A DNA stretch of 64,000 nt from Cordylochernes scorpioides. Lineage: Eukaryota > Arthropoda > Arachnida > Pseudoscorpiones > Chernetidae. The stretch is from positions 24,983,277 through 25,047,276 of the forward strand of contig CP092874.1 in the NCBI GenBank assembly GCA_030710605.1, given 5' to 3'. The notes below the pieces were generated by a model. The model made no database searches, had not been told where the DNA came from, and was given only the letters and a program-made list of their open reading frames with translations. Of this stretch, positions 1-10,439 are shown in pieces (positions within the stretch are counted from its first letter, which is position 1; every line of letters begins with the position of its first letter). Position numbers and translations under genes: made by a program.

Positions 1-878
1 CTGGGTAACTTGGTGACAGAATTCCATGGGTAACTTGGTGACAGAATTCCATGGGTAACATAGTGAGAAATTAAATGATTAACAAGACTGGGTAACTTGG
101 TGACAGAATTCTCTGGGTAACTTGGTGACAGAATTCCATGGGTAACTTGGTGACAGAATTCCATGGGTAACATAGTGAGAAATTAAATGATTAACAAGAC
201 TGGGTAACTTGGTGACAGAATTCTCTGGGTAACTTGGTGACAGAATTCTCTGGGTAACTTGGTGACAGAATTCCATGGGTAACTTGGTGACAGAATTCTC
301 TGGGTAACTTGGTGACAGAATTCCATGGGTAACATAGTGAGAAATTAAATGATTAACAAGACAAAATTCTCTGGGTAAACTTGGTGACAGAATTCCATGG
401 GTAACATAGTGAGAAATTAAATGATTAACAAGACAAAATTCTCTGGGTAACTTGGTAAGAGAATTCCATGGGTAACATAGTGAGAAATTAAATGATTAAC
501 AAGACAAAATTCTCTGGGTAACTTGGTGAGAGAATTCCATGGGTAACATAGTGAGAAATTAAATGATTAACAAAACAAAATTCTCTGGGTAACTTGGTGA
601 CAGAATTCTATGGGTAACATATTGAGAAATTAAATGATTAAAAAAAACAAAATTCTCTGGGTAACTTGGTGACAGAATTCCATGGGTAACATAGTGAGAA
701 ATTAAATGATTAACAAGACAAAATTCTCTGGGTAACTTGGTGAGAGAATTCCATGGGTAACATAGTGATAAATTAAATGATTAACAAGACAAAATTCTCT
801 GGGTAACTTGGTGACAGAATTCCATGGGTAACATATTGAGAAATTAAATGATTAACAAGACAAAATTCTCTGGGTAAC
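1..878. repeat. 71-bp minisatellite
   Basis: Tandem array built from two related sub-blocks: GGGTAACTTGGTGACAGAAT and a longer block GGGTAACATAGTGAGAAATT followed by AAATGATTAACAAGAC. From about 300 onward they alternate to give a 71-bp higher-order unit (AACAAGAC recurs at 71-72 bp spacing); before that the short sub-block is repeated alone. Most units contain an EcoRI site (GAATTC). The array runs off the left edge. The ORF across it is a by-product of repetition. Confidence 0.93.
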
Positions 879-1700
879 AACACAATGAATGGTTATTTTC
901 TAATTATAATTATATTATTCCTTTTGCTGAATCATTTCTATATTATAATCTGTAATACAATAGAGAGAAAATAGAGGTAACTTGGGCTCCTGGAGCGACA
1001 GACGAGTAATACAATATAATGCGGCTTATGATTGTAGAACGAAGCAGGCCAGGCAACCTCTATCATTACAGATTTCATTCTGTCAATTAGTTGACATTAT
1101 TACTCTTTACAATTCATACAAATATTTCTGTAAATGTTTCTTGTAAGATATAGTCGATGTTTTTTTTATTAAGCCCGTTGAAGAGCGATAATTTTATTAA
1201 ATTTAATCTGTGTGAATAAAATATATATTTTCAACGAAAAATTTAAATTTATATTTAATTTTTGACAATTTCAAATTAGAAGTGATGGTATAATGTTTGA
1301 TTTCTTTATTTTAATTTTTAAATTTTATTTTTATATATGAAGTTAATGTCGTATGTTTTAGAACTTTGAGATGTGATGATTGTAAAAATTATGAAGCAAT
1401 CATGATGACTTGGCAGTTTTCTTTATGAAAATATTAATTTGGTGAAATACACTTTATGGTAATTATCTATAGATTTTGATGGCATACAGAAAAACTAAGA
1501 GCAGATTCGTAACTAGCGCCATTGGATTAAACAAAAAGCATTTTAAATGCTCAAACATCAAAAACTTTTTAAAATTTTGTAGACCTGTGTTATCACTTGA
1601 AAGCTAGCATTTTAAAATAAAAAGAAATTCATTGTGAGAAATGATTTTTGTATTTTTTAAACGTTTTTCATAAATTTATCATCATGAGTACAGTCAAGAC
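879..1700. other. AT-rich intergenic DNA
   Basis: No coding region, RNA gene or clear transposon end is visible. A slightly GC-richer patch at about 965-1075 is unclassified. Confidence 0.5.
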
Positions 1701-2002
1701 GGCTAAAGTTGGAATGTTCTTGTAACCCACAGGGTCTATTCAGGGATAATCTGTAGGGAGGTTTAATCCATTGTCAGCTGTTTGCCGCCTTCCAGGATCC
1801 CCTTCTGTGAAATCCGGTGGGATTTGTGGACCCTTGTGTCAGGGGATTTCCACCATTTATAGCTGTGGGTTTGTTGGTCCCTGTAGTGGTGTGGCATTCT
1901 ATTACGTGCTGGTACAAAGTCGGAATCAGGGAGAAACAAAGAGGGAAACTCTTTGGGCAATTTATCCTTGTCTCAATCCGATAGTTAACAAATTTTTAAC
2001 TT
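1700..2002. other. GC-richer unclassified segment
   Basis: A locally GC-richer block in AT-rich surroundings. Both strands carry short open frames (65 and 77 codons), but neither shows a domain I recognise. The composition suggests an old transposon fragment. I assign no function. Confidence 0.3.
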
Positions 2003-2454
2003 AAAATGAAAGGATTTAAAAGCACGAATGTTTCTTTTATACATAATACAAACTTATACTGTCCTTATCATTTTATTTTATATATATAGATGGCGCGTTA
2101 TTGCTTTGTGTTAATTTATGCCTAACTGACCTTGTCTTTATTGTTTGCGGAAGAATATTGCTCAATGCAAATATTTGAATGTAATTCTACTGTCCTATAA
2201 TCTTATGTTCATAGTTTACTTGAAAACCATTTCTAAGATTCCATCCTTCAGTGTAGCATATAAAAGCAGAACGATCCAATACAGTATTAGAGCTCTGAGA
2301 AGTGGTCAGGTGGATTAAATTGGCGAAACCGCTGGGAGGGTTCACCACTGATGAGCCAAGCCCTCCCAATATATTTTTTCAACGCAGTAAGGACAGTAGA
2401 AGTTTGTATTATGTATAAAAAGAAACATTCGTGCTTTTAAATCCTTTCATTTTA
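2003..2454. mobile_element. Foldback MITE with ~64-bp arms
   Basis: The left arm (2003-2068) and right arm (about 2390-2454) are near-perfect inverted complements. The interior carries the family core (2335-2375) with CTTGGCTCATCAGTGGTGAA in antisense, flanked by CCCTCCC and GGGAGGG. The same core recurs near 8.06, 10.15, 11.75, 14.12, 52.0, 57.4, 58.55 and 59.82 kb. A near-perfect ~30-bp direct repeat (TAGATGGCGCGTTATTGCTT...) lies at 2087-2114 inside the left arm and at 2460-2488 outside the right arm. Confidence 0.8.
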
Positions 2455-2488
2455 TGTGTATAGATGGCGCGTTATTGCTTTGTGTTAA

Positions 2489-3030
2489 ATTTATAAATGG
2501 ATGAATGCATTGACGTTTTATCAAGGTCTTCTCTTTGGTTTATATAAATTCTACAAGGCCGCAGTCACCGTTCGGAGGAGATTAATTGAATCGCCGAATG
2601 CCGTGGTCCATTTGGATGAGGAAAGCGAAGACTAGAACGCGGCTGATTCCACACTAGCCTGTTCAGTGATACGCTAACCTTGACGTAAGCACAAAGGAAC
2701 GTGTGGCCATTGGACATGTGTCGGACCTGGAGGCTGTTGTTGGGTGCTGCGCTGCCTGGAGTATAGGAGCTCCATCTATTATTTCTTCCTGTGGTGAATC
2801 TGTATAAGACCGGTGGTCTTAATAAAGATTTTCTTTTGTTTTGTGTATTTCTTTGTTGTTCAAATTTTATCGGTAATATAACCTTTACGTCGCCATGTTA
2901 TAATTTTGTTAGCAAGTGTGCAATCCATTGAGTTTTCTTATCCATAATATTTTGTCTCATATTACCCATCGAATCTTGTTATCGTTATATTTTTTTCCAT
3001 GTAGTAACACAAACAAACACCCGTAGAATT
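2489..3030 (+). other. Unclassified segment with hairpin before AATAAA
   Basis: A GC-richer stretch (2555-2800) ends with CTGTATAAGACCGGTGGTCT then AATAAAG. The AAGACC/GGTCTT stem just upstream of AATAAA recurs at 46752-46785 with a different loop. This looks like the 3' end of a retroelement, or R/U5 of a solo LTR, but I find no duplicated ends. 2840-3030 is AT-rich without visible features. Confidence 0.35.
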
Positions 3031-3460
3031 TTGTCTTGTTATCCATTTAATTTCTCACTATGTTACCCATAGAATTTTGTCACCAAGTTACCCCTAGAAT
3101 TTTGGCACCATAGAAAACTGTCACGAAGTTACCCATAGAATTTTTTCACCAAGTTATCCATAGAATTTTGCCACCAAGTTACCCATAGAAATTTGCCACC
3201 AAGTTACCCATAGAATTTTGTCACCAAGTTACCCCTAGAATTTTGTCTTGTTATCCATTTATCATTATGTTGCCCATTGAATTTTTAAATTGTTATCAAT
3301 TTAATTTATCACCATTACTCATACAATTTCTTACCATGTTATCCATAAAATTGGTCTTATTATCTATAAAATACCTCACCATGTTTCCCATTGAATTTTC
3401 TCACCATTTCTCCATAGAATTTGGTTGCTATATTGCCTTTAGTCACCCTATAGTCTACAC
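3031..3460. repeat. Diverged inverted copy of the 71-bp minisatellite, duplication copy A
   Basis: The complementary strand of the 1-878 repeat (GTTACCCATAGAATTTTGTC, CACCAAGTTACCC, TTAATTTCTCACTATG) in degenerate form. It opens copy A of the large duplication; the matching block in copy B is 9117-9400. Confidence 0.8.
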
Positions 3461-3681
3461 CTAACTCCCTATATCGTGGCAATGTTTCATCCAGGCACGT
3501 CATGAATGATGGAAGACTATCAGAAAACACAAAAATATTTATAATAATTATTATTATTTAATTGATTAGTTAACTTTCCGCGCGCCGCGAGGGTTTTTAA
3601 AAACTCTAAACTATTGAGGGATGCAACTAAATTTTGTCTAAAATTTTTAAAAACACAATAAAACACAAATCACAACCTATT

Positions 3682-4615
3682 TAAAAAAAGACGGTGTAAG
3701 ATAAGAAAAAAGTTTCGAACTAAAAAAAAAAGACTGTGCAAGGTAAGAAAAAAAAGTTTCGAACTAAAAAAAAAAGACTGTGTAAGATGAGAAAAAAAGT
3801 TTCGAACTAAAAAAAAAAGACTGTGTAAGATGAGAAAAAAAGTTTCGAACTAAAAAAAAAAGACTGTGTAAGGTAAGAAAAAAGTTTCGAACTAAAAAAA
3901 AAGACTGTGTAAGATGAGAAAAAAAGTTTCGAACTAAAAAAAAAAGACTGTGTAAGATGAGAAAAAAAGTTTCGAACTAAAAAAAAAGACTGTGTAAGGT
4001 AAGAAAAAAGTTTCGAACTAAAAAAAAAAGACTGTGTAAGATGAGAAAAAAAGTTTCGAACTAAAAAAAAAAGACTGTGTAAGATGAGAAAAAAGTTTCG
4101 AACTAAAAAAAAAAAGACTGTGTAAGGTAAGAAAAAAGTTTCGAACTAAAAAAAAAAGACTGTGTAAGATGAGAAAAAAAGTTTCGAACTAAAAAAAAAA
4201 AGACTGTGTAAGATGAGAAAAAAAGTTTCGAACTAAAAAAAAAGACTGTGTAAGATGAGAAAAAAGTTTCGAACTAAAAAAAAAGACTGTGTAAGGTAAG
4301 AAAAAAGTTTCGAACTAAAAAAAAAGACTGTGTAAGGTAAGAAAAAAGTTTCGAACTAAAAAAAAAGACTGTGTAAGGTAAGAAAAAAGTTTCGAACTAA
4401 AAAAAAAGACTGTGTAAGGTTAGAAAAAAGTTTCGAACTAAAAAAAAAGACTGTGTAAGGTAAGAAAAAAGTTTCGAACTAAAAAAAAAGACTGTGTAAG
4501 GTAAGAAAAAAGTTTCGAACTAAAAAAAAAGACTGTGTAAGGTAAGAAAAAAGTTTCGAACTAAAAAAAAGATGGTGTAAGGTAAGAAAAAAGTTTCGAA
4601 CTAAAAAAAAAAGAC
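3682..4615. repeat. 41-bp minisatellite, about 22 copies
   Basis: The unit is an A-tract, GACTGTGTAAGGTAAGA, an A-tract, then GTTTCGAACT, repeated at about 40-42 bp. Variation lies mainly in A-tract length and GGTAAG/GATGAG. Copy B of the duplication holds a single unit at 9765-9812, so this array expanded in copy A or collapsed in B. Confidence 0.92.
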
Positions 4616-4803
4616 GAGAATTTCGAGAATATTTTAAAAATCATTGAATAAATTTACTAATACGTAAATCTTGCAGGAATTGGTAGAAGTGATTTGACCT
4701 AAAATTTAAAAAGTTCTGGAAGGTTACTGACAGAATGTTTGATCCAGGCCTTCCTGCTGATTTGTCGCCCTCCTTAGACTTCCTTTTAATCTGTTTTTTA
4801 TTA

Positions 4804-5247
4804 TAAGATTGTCCCAAAAGTTCGTAAACCTATTATAATTTATATTTTGCAAGTGTTTACAAACTTTTGGAACAACCTTGTAATTCTGAAACTTGGCCAA
4901 TCTAATGATTGGCAACCCTTGATATGGAACATCAGAGATTAAATCATTCTTCTATAAGAATTCTGTTATAATTATACCAAGGCTACCAATATTACCAAGT
5001 TTGTCCCAAAAGTTCGTAAACATGTGATTTATATTTTGCCAGTGTTTAGGAACTTTTGGGTCAACCTTGGTAAAATTATAACAGAATTCTTATAGAAGAA
5101 TGATTTAATCTCTGATGTTCTATATCAAAGATGGACAATCAGTAGGTGGGCCAAGTTTCAGAATTACAAGGTTGTCACAAAAGTTCGTAAACACTTGCAA
5201 AATATAAATTATGATGTGTTTACCAACTCTCTTTTGGGACAATCTTA
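4804..5247. mobile_element. Palindrome of short mariner-type MITEs
   Basis: A ~77-bp element with ends TTGTCCCAAAAGTTCGTAAAC and the inverse appears three times (about 4804-4880, 5003-5075, 5170-5250). The sequences between are themselves inverted (TTCTTATAGAAGAATGATTT pairs with its complement near 4945), giving a ~440-bp palindrome. The termini resemble Tc1/mariner ends next to TA. The homologous palindrome in copy B is about 10440-10830. Confidence 0.75.
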
Positions 5248-5369
5248 TATTTGAGGCCAATTATCCTCAAGGTTGGTGTTCTTCCTCAATCAAGATCCTC
5301 TAAGATAATCAATACATAGTATTCCATTGGTGGTAAGACTTGGTTGTCTTGAAATGACACTTGCAACTG

Positions 5370-5462
5370 TCCATCAAGTCAACTTTGCCCAATGCGAGAT
5401 TCAATCCTGTCTCGTGGCTTTCCAAATTCGACAGTTTTTACTATTCGCCCACCTACCTTCGT
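5370..5462 (-). repeat. tRNA-like SINE fragment
   Basis: On the minus strand a box-A-like stretch (GTGGGCGAATAGTAAAAACT) and a box-B-like stretch (AGGATTGAATCTCG) lie about 45 bases apart. The copy-B homologue (11222-11312) has the box-B-like GGGATCGATCCTCG. This resembles the promoter part of a tRNA-derived SINE rather than a functional tRNA. Confidence 0.45.
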
Positions 5463-5470
5463 GATTTAAT

Positions 5471-5866
5471 TTCTTCTTCTTTCTTATCTCCACTCAATCA
5501 TATTAGAGTATGATGGGGATGAGTAGAGTTCATCAATGGATGAGCCAATCCAGTCAGAATGATAACTGTCATGATTGGGTGAAGTAGAATGCGTCTGCCT
5601 TTGTCATTAAGACTGGGAGCATTATTCAGTAGCAGGCCGACTTAGCTCCAAAAGAAATGGCCGCCTCTGACATGAGGAACAGAAGCCATGTACAGCCGCT
5701 CCTAACATGGAGTACAAATGCTGCTCATCCTGTATCCTTGGATCAGGAGCCCTTACAGAGTACTATCAGCCGGGTCAGCTGAGTCCAGGTTTTTTAGTGA
5801 GCTTGTTACTGCTCCCCCCTCCTCCTTTTTCATCCGGGCTTGGGACCGGCAAAAGCGGAGTTCAAT
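5471..5866 (+). repeat. Dispersed GC-richer repeat, copy 1
   Basis: Contains TCCTAACATGGAGTACA, CTCATCCTGTAT, TACTATCAGCCGGG and CGGGCTTGGGACCGGC in order. Other copies: 58095-58400 (inverted) and 62490-62799. The ending CCGGGCTTGGGACCGG resembles the 5' region of some LINE families, but no ORF is attached. Family unassigned. Confidence 0.7.
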
Positions 5867-6447
5867 GATTGAATTTGATTTGCATAAGTGATCTGTTTAG
5901 GGAATCCCTTTTATGATCAATTAGTAATAACTATATTTTTGGAAATTTTAAATGTTGGTAAAGTTAAGCAAACAACTCTTTGGGACAAAATTAAATTTTC
6001 TGCTAATTTATTTAATAAAAGAGTTTTTTTTTTTCGTTAAATACAAGTGATGAGAGAATTGTGTGTGAATTGAAAAAGTGAGGTAGTAACAAATAGTGTT
6101 TGATAAAAAATGCATCTTCTGATCATTCAATCAATAAAGAGTATTTGGCCAATTCTTCAATAAATAAAAACCAACGATTAGCTGATATTTATTCCGACAG
6201 ATGGCGCTAGCCATCAGCAAATTTTATTTGCATAATCAGGAGATGTCTTTTATTTTAATTTATTCACCTGTTCTCAGTACAATTTCACTTTTGTTCTATT
6301 TTCGAATAATGTTCAGTTTCATTTGTTTTATTTGGTATTTCCACAAACAGAGAATATTTAATTGAAAATAAATAAAAATCACAGACACTATATCTTTGAA
6401 TCTTTCAGTAAAGGTATATAGATTTTTTTCCCTTTATATATAGACAA
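5867..6447. other. AT-rich DNA with MITE relics
   Basis: 6095-6250 carries a foldback-type pair (TGCATCTTCTGATC; AGGAGATGTCTTTT) around CAGATGGCGCTAGCCATCAG, also seen at 11930-12070 and in related form at 63765-63920. No ORF. Confidence 0.45.
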
Positions 6448-6803
6448 CTAGACGAGTGACCCGGGCTTCGCCCCGGGATTGACCCGTGTGCATATCTACC
6501 CGAGTGATATATATTTAGATAAGATTTTTTTATAATTGTTTGTTATTAGCATTATCTATTTGTTTGCATCAGCATAATTTGATCTAATCTTTGATAGAGG
6601 GCGCTGTTCGTGAGCTAAGTAGAATAATTTGAATATATAGTTTTAATAATTGATTTATATATTTTTTAAAATAGCCTATCGTCTTCCCCGTATTATTTTA
6701 CCTATGTATGGAAATTTTGGTTTGAATTAGTGAACTACTGCGAATTTGTATACCGGACATACAAACAAACAAACATACAAACATTCATTTATATATATAT
6801 AGA
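6448..6803 (-). mobile_element. Non-autonomous Helitron, 356 bp (copy A)
   Basis: Read on the minus strand it starts TCTATATATATATAAATGAA and ends with a GC hairpin (CCCGGGGCGAAGCCCGGG), a ~9-nt spacer and CTAG followed by host T. TC start, terminal hairpin and CTRR end are the Helitron hallmarks. There is no coding capacity. The copy-B homologue (12262-12617) has the same 356-bp length. Confidence 0.8.
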
Positions 6804-7009
6804 AATAACTATAGAAATTTCATATTTTATATTACTTTTTTCTCTCTCAAGAAGCTTATCCAAAAAGAGTTCTCATAAACACTTGCAAAAATTTGAAATA
6901 CCAATATTTTTCGCCATAATTTTATACGCTGTTATGTATAATGTCTTTGTATTATGTATAAAGTAATTATATATATAAAAAAGTACGTATTTATTATTAA
7001 TTTGTTAAC

Positions 7010-7100
7010 GAGATAATCCTGTTGAAGGACTGACAAGTCCGAAAGCTTGAAAATAAAAGGTTAGCACAAGAAACTTAGCCCTGGAAGCTTTATTTTATAA
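7010..7100 (+). ncRNA. Hammerhead-like relic of a Penelope element
   Basis: CCTGTTGAAGGACTGACAAG then TCCGAAAGC: a CTGNNGA core, a stem AGGACT/AGTCC closed by a GACA loop, then GAAA. This matches the hammerhead core order, with CTGTTGA for the canonical CTGATGA. A comparable block sits in the Penelope pair at 41821-41860 and 44158-44196. I could not complete helices I and III, so it is probably inactive. Confidence 0.35.
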
Positions 7101-7640
7101 TTTTATAAAGTAACTGTATTATTTATTATATTATTATTATATTATATTATATATTCGCCGTAATATTATTATTCGCGCCAAGTAATAGGAAAAACAACTT
7201 TTTTAATGAAAAATACGAACTTTTCGGACAACCTTGTAGTAATGAATATATATTTTTTAATTCACAGAGTAATATTTAATTAATATTTAAAACAATTTGA
7301 CCAAGGAACAGCTTGTTATTAAAGCCTGGAGTTCTGTGAAAAGAGGACGAAATGTGTGGGATTCCCTGAAACTAGAACGGAATGTGTCAGAGAATGGTTT
7401 CTACATATGTGCGGAATAAATTAATTTTTTTACTACTCTGTGTGGGAAATGTAGAACGGGGGAACATCCTTTTTAATATTTTCTCGCAGCTCGTTAAAAC
7501 AATTGATTTTTATTGATATTTTATCGTTTTTATTAAATAACCACCACATTGTTCTAATAGTTATTAGTCTTTTTAACTATTTGTATCTGTTTTGCTCTTC
7601 ATTGGAAAATGGGTGCCGTTGCCACGTTAGTAGTTAGTGC
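7100..7640. other. AT-rich DNA, 3' region of a LINE
   Basis: Includes AGAATGGTTTCTACATATGT and GTGGGAAATGTAGAACGGGG, conserved in copy B (13180-13270). No ORF and no element boundary visible. Confidence 0.4.
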
Positions 7641-7870
7641 CATATCCAGATGGCACAAGAACCTATAGGACATGTAACAACTGTCTTGGTGTGGAACTAA
7701 TACCTACCCACATATTCTCATACCCAGCAATGGCCGCAGAAAATTGACATGGACCCAGAGCAGCAGTTTTACACACCCAAGATAGTGGACATTGCTGCTG
7801 CTGTGATAGAGATGTATGGGGACATCTGAGGCTCTTCATTGGACACGACAACAACAACAACTATTTTTAT
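7640..7870 (+). pseudogene. LINE ORF2 C-terminal relic (copy A)
   Basis: Homologous to the open frame at 13443-13643 but shortened inside (about 13 bases missing after GCAATGGCCGCAG) and carrying substitutions. Ends with GAGGCTCTTCATTGGACA and a (CAA)n tail, as expected for the 3' end of a non-LTR retrotransposon. Confidence 0.6.
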
Positions 7871-7984
7871 CTTTTACACTTATATACAAAATTTAATAAA
7901 GTGGAACGTTTTTTTATTTCGCCGGTCGTCTGTTTTGTTTTTTGTTTATTTGTAAAGAAGACAGTCAATTTTAAGAAATTTGAA

Positions 7985-8100
7985 TTATTTTTTGACGAGT
8001 ATGATTCTTTTTTAAATCAATTTTCTACTGCCCTTACTGCAATGATAAAATAATGGGAGGGCCTGGCTCATCAGTATGAACCCTCCCAGTCAATTTGTTA
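7985..8100. mobile_element. Foldback-MITE fragment
   Basis: One arm plus the core GGGAGGGCCTGGCTCATCAG ... CCCTCCC, preceded by CTACTGCCCTTACTGCAATG. The copy-B homologue is 14050-14155. Confidence 0.65.
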
Positions 8101-8106
8101 ACACTT

Positions 8107-8466
8107 GGTTATCTCGTGTATCTTCAATGAAGTCACTGTTGTATCAAAAAAAAATTTAGAGTTATTGTCTGAATCCCGATATACATGCTGAAAGGTACAA
8201 CTTCCTTAAGTTTTGTCCATGAGTGTATGTTGGTTATCTCGTGTGTCTTCAATAAAAGTGTCACTGTAAAATCTTTCAGGGTTATTGTCTAAACCCCATA
8301 TACATGTTAAAAAGGTACAACTTCCTTAAGTTTGGTCCATGAGTGGATATTAGTTATCTCGTGTGCTTTCAATAAAGGTCACTGTGATATTTTTCAGAGT
8401 TATTGTTTCAATCCTGATATATATGGTAGAAGTACAACTTTCTTAAGTTTTGTCCATGAGTGTATT
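8107..8466. repeat. Three tandem ends of a Tc1-type MITE
   Basis: Three successive units, each running from CTTGGTTATCTCGTGT through TAAGTTTTGTCCATGAGTG. The last motif is the terminal inverted repeat of the MITE at 63148-63361. Copy B has one unit at 14160-14290. Confidence 0.8.
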
Positions 8467-8605
8467 TTATCATTCCAAGCTGTTTATGAAGTAAGTGGAG
8501 GGGAGAAGAGGGAGACTGTGAAGTGGTGTCAATTGAGGTCGCATGACCCATAACATCACAGCTGATATTCTGGTCCCGGCGGCTACTGCTGACTCAAAAC
8601 TTCTC

Positions 8606-9016
8606 ACTCTGGCTAGGCGACTGTCTTCTTACCTCCCGTGTTGTCTGTGGGGAGTGTAGCTGGGCGACTGTCTTCTTACCTCCCGTGTTGTCTGTGGGGA
8701 GTGTAGCTGGGCGACTGATCTTCTTACCTCCCGTGTTGTCTGTGGGGAGTGTAGCTGGGCGACTGTCTTCTTACCTCCCGTGTTGTCTGTGGGGAGTGTA
8801 GCTGGCGACTGTCTTCTTACCTCCCGTGTTGTCTGTGGGGAGTGTAGCTGGGCGACTGTCTTCTTACCTCCCGTGTTGTCTGTGGGGAGTGTAGCTGGGC
8901 GACTGTCTTCTTACCTCCCGTGTTGTCTGTTGGAGTATAGCTGGGCGACTGTCTTCTTACCTCCCGTGTTGTCTGTGGGGAGTGTAGCTGGGCGACTGTC
9001 TTCTTACCTCCCGTGT
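8606..9016. repeat. 47-bp minisatellite (copy A)
   Basis: Unit TGTTGTCTGTGGGGAGTGTA then GCTGGGCGACTGTCTTCTTA and CCTCCCG, 47 bp. About nine units before the assembly gap. Confidence 0.93.
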
Positions 9017-9116
9017 NNNNNNNNNNNNNNNNNNNNNNNNNNNNNNNNNNNNNNNNNNNNNNNNNNNNNNNNNNNNNNNNNNNNNNNNNNNNNNNNNNNN
9101 NNNNNNNNNNNNNNNN
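9017..9116. other. Assembly gap (100 N)
   Basis: Exactly 100 N, the convention for a gap of unknown length. It lies between the 47-bp array and the inverted 71-bp block, at the junction of the two duplication copies, so the true size of the copy-A array is unknown. Confidence 0.98.
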
Positions 9117-9400
9117 CCATAAAATTTTGTCACCAAGTTACCCATAGAATTTTGTCACCAAGTTATCCAGAGAATTTTGTCTTGTTATCCATTTATCACT
9201 ATGTTGCCCATAGAATTTTGTATTGTTACCCATTTAATTTATCACCATGGTACTCATACAATTTCTTACCATGTTAATATAGAATTGGTCTTGTTATCTA
9301 TAAAATACCTCACCATTTTATCCATTGAATTTTCTCACCATTTCTCCATAGAATATGGTTGCTATATTGCCTTTAGTCAACCTAAAGTCCACACCTAACT
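9117..9400. repeat. Diverged inverted 71-bp minisatellite (copy B)
   Basis: Same motifs and order as 3130-3470, ending with the shared ACACCTAACTCCCTATATCG. It begins directly at the gap. Confidence 0.8.
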
Positions 9401-9477
9401 CCCTATATCGTGGCAAAGTTTCATCAAGACGCCGTCATAAATGTTGGAAGCATAGGCGAAAATACAAATAATTATTT

Positions 9478-9655
9478 GATTAAAAAGACATATATTGGAT
9501 CAAAATATCATTTATTTTACCAATATTTCAGTTGGCTGAACACCAACCTTTATCAAGGTGTTATATTTAATGTGTGTAATAAATGATATTTTGATCCAAT
9601 ATATGCCTTTTTAATTAAAGATTTATTTATGGATTGCTCTATTTTCAAAACAAAT
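9478..9655. mobile_element. Foldback MITE, GGCATATATTGGATC family
   Basis: Arms AAAGACATATATTGGATCAA and TTGATCCAATATATGCCTTT surround an inner inverted pair (ACCAACCTTTATCAAGG). The right arm is followed by ATTTATGGATTGCTCTATTT, which also flanks the copies near 29.85, 35.43 and 45.65 kb and is therefore part of the terminus. Absent from copy A. Confidence 0.75.
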
Positions 9656-9764
9656 AATAATTATTATAGTTTTTAAAACTCTAGACTATCGAGGGATGCA
9701 ACTAAATTTTGTGTGAAATTTTTAAAAACACAATAAATACAAATCACAACATAATTTTTTAAAA

Positions 9765-9812
9765 AGACGGTGTAAGGTAGGAAAAACAAGTTTCGAACTA
9801 AAAAAAAAAAGA
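9765..9812. repeat. Single 41-bp unit, copy B counterpart of the array
   Basis: AAAAGACGGTGTAAGGTAGG followed by an A-tract and AAGTTTCGAACT, then AAAAAAAAAAGACGAAC. This is the lone counterpart of the ~22-unit array at 3682-4615, with matching flanks on both sides. Confidence 0.8.
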
Positions 9813-10052
9813 CGAACTTTTTCAGAACATTTTAAAAACATTAAGGAAACTTGATCATACGTAAATCTTTCAGGAATTGGAAAAAGTGATTCAACCTAAA
9901 TTTTAAAAAGTTCTGGAAGGTTACTGACAGAATGTTCAATCCAGGCCTTCCTGCTGATTTGTCGCCCTCCTTAGACTTCCTTTTAATCTGTTTTTTATTA
10001 TAAGATTGTCACAAATGTTCGTAAACATATTATGATTTATATATTTTGCAAG

Positions 10053-10437
10053 TCAAAATTCGAAACTATTATAGACGCGTATGATTCTTTTTAAAATAAA
10101 ACAATTTCTACTGCCTTTACTGCAATGGAAAAATTAATGGGAGGGCTTTGTTCATCAGTGGCGAACCCTCCCAGCGGTTTCACCAGTTTAATCTAACATA
10201 CCGCTGTTATATTGATAAGCCAAGCCCTCCCAATTAATTTTTCCATTGCAGTAAGAGCAGTAGAAATTGTTTTTTTTTTTTTTAAAGAACATAGCTAATC
10301 TAAAATACCCATTCCAAGAGTCTAACATCAGTATCACTATAAAAGGAAGTTTCAAAAATGCAATATAACAGCGGTATGGTAGATTAAACTGTCGAAACCT
10401 CTGGGAGGGTTCACCACTGATATAATATTTTGCAAGT
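10053..10437. mobile_element. Foldback MITE insertion, CTTGGCTCATCAGTGG family
   Basis: Contains TACTGCAATGG, the GGGAGGG...CCCTCCC core and inverted arm pieces (AATTAATTTTTCCATTGCAG). It lies between two copies of ATATTTTGCAAGT (about 10041-10053 and 10426-10438). Copy A has one copy of that sequence and no insertion at 4844-4856. Confidence 0.7.
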
Positions 10438-10439
10438 GT

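Larger units (their letters stand above)
3031..9016. repeat. Segmental duplication, copy A
   Basis: Order of landmarks: inverted 71-bp block, 41-bp array, mariner MITE palindrome, tRNA-like relic, 356-bp Helitron, hammerhead-like relic, LINE C-terminus, three MITE-end repeats, 47-bp array. The same order recurs in copy B (9117-15752), with long stretches near-identical, e.g. 6060-7650 against 11870-13450. Copy A uniquely has the expanded 41-bp array and three MITE-end units. The right edge is cut by an assembly gap. Confidence 0.85.

Noticed and set aside
1-878. CRISPR-like repeat array
   Set aside because: Units are contiguous with no unique spacers, and the genome is eukaryotic.
1771-2004. 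77-aa ORF and its antisense 65-aa ORF as a gene
   Set aside because: Overlapping frames on both strands, no domain, and a position in a probable old repeat.
6448-6803. SINE or RTE 3' end for the CCCGGG hairpin element
   Set aside because: The TC start, terminal hairpin and CTAG end with T following fit a Helitron better, and the 36.8-kb relative contains helicase sequence.
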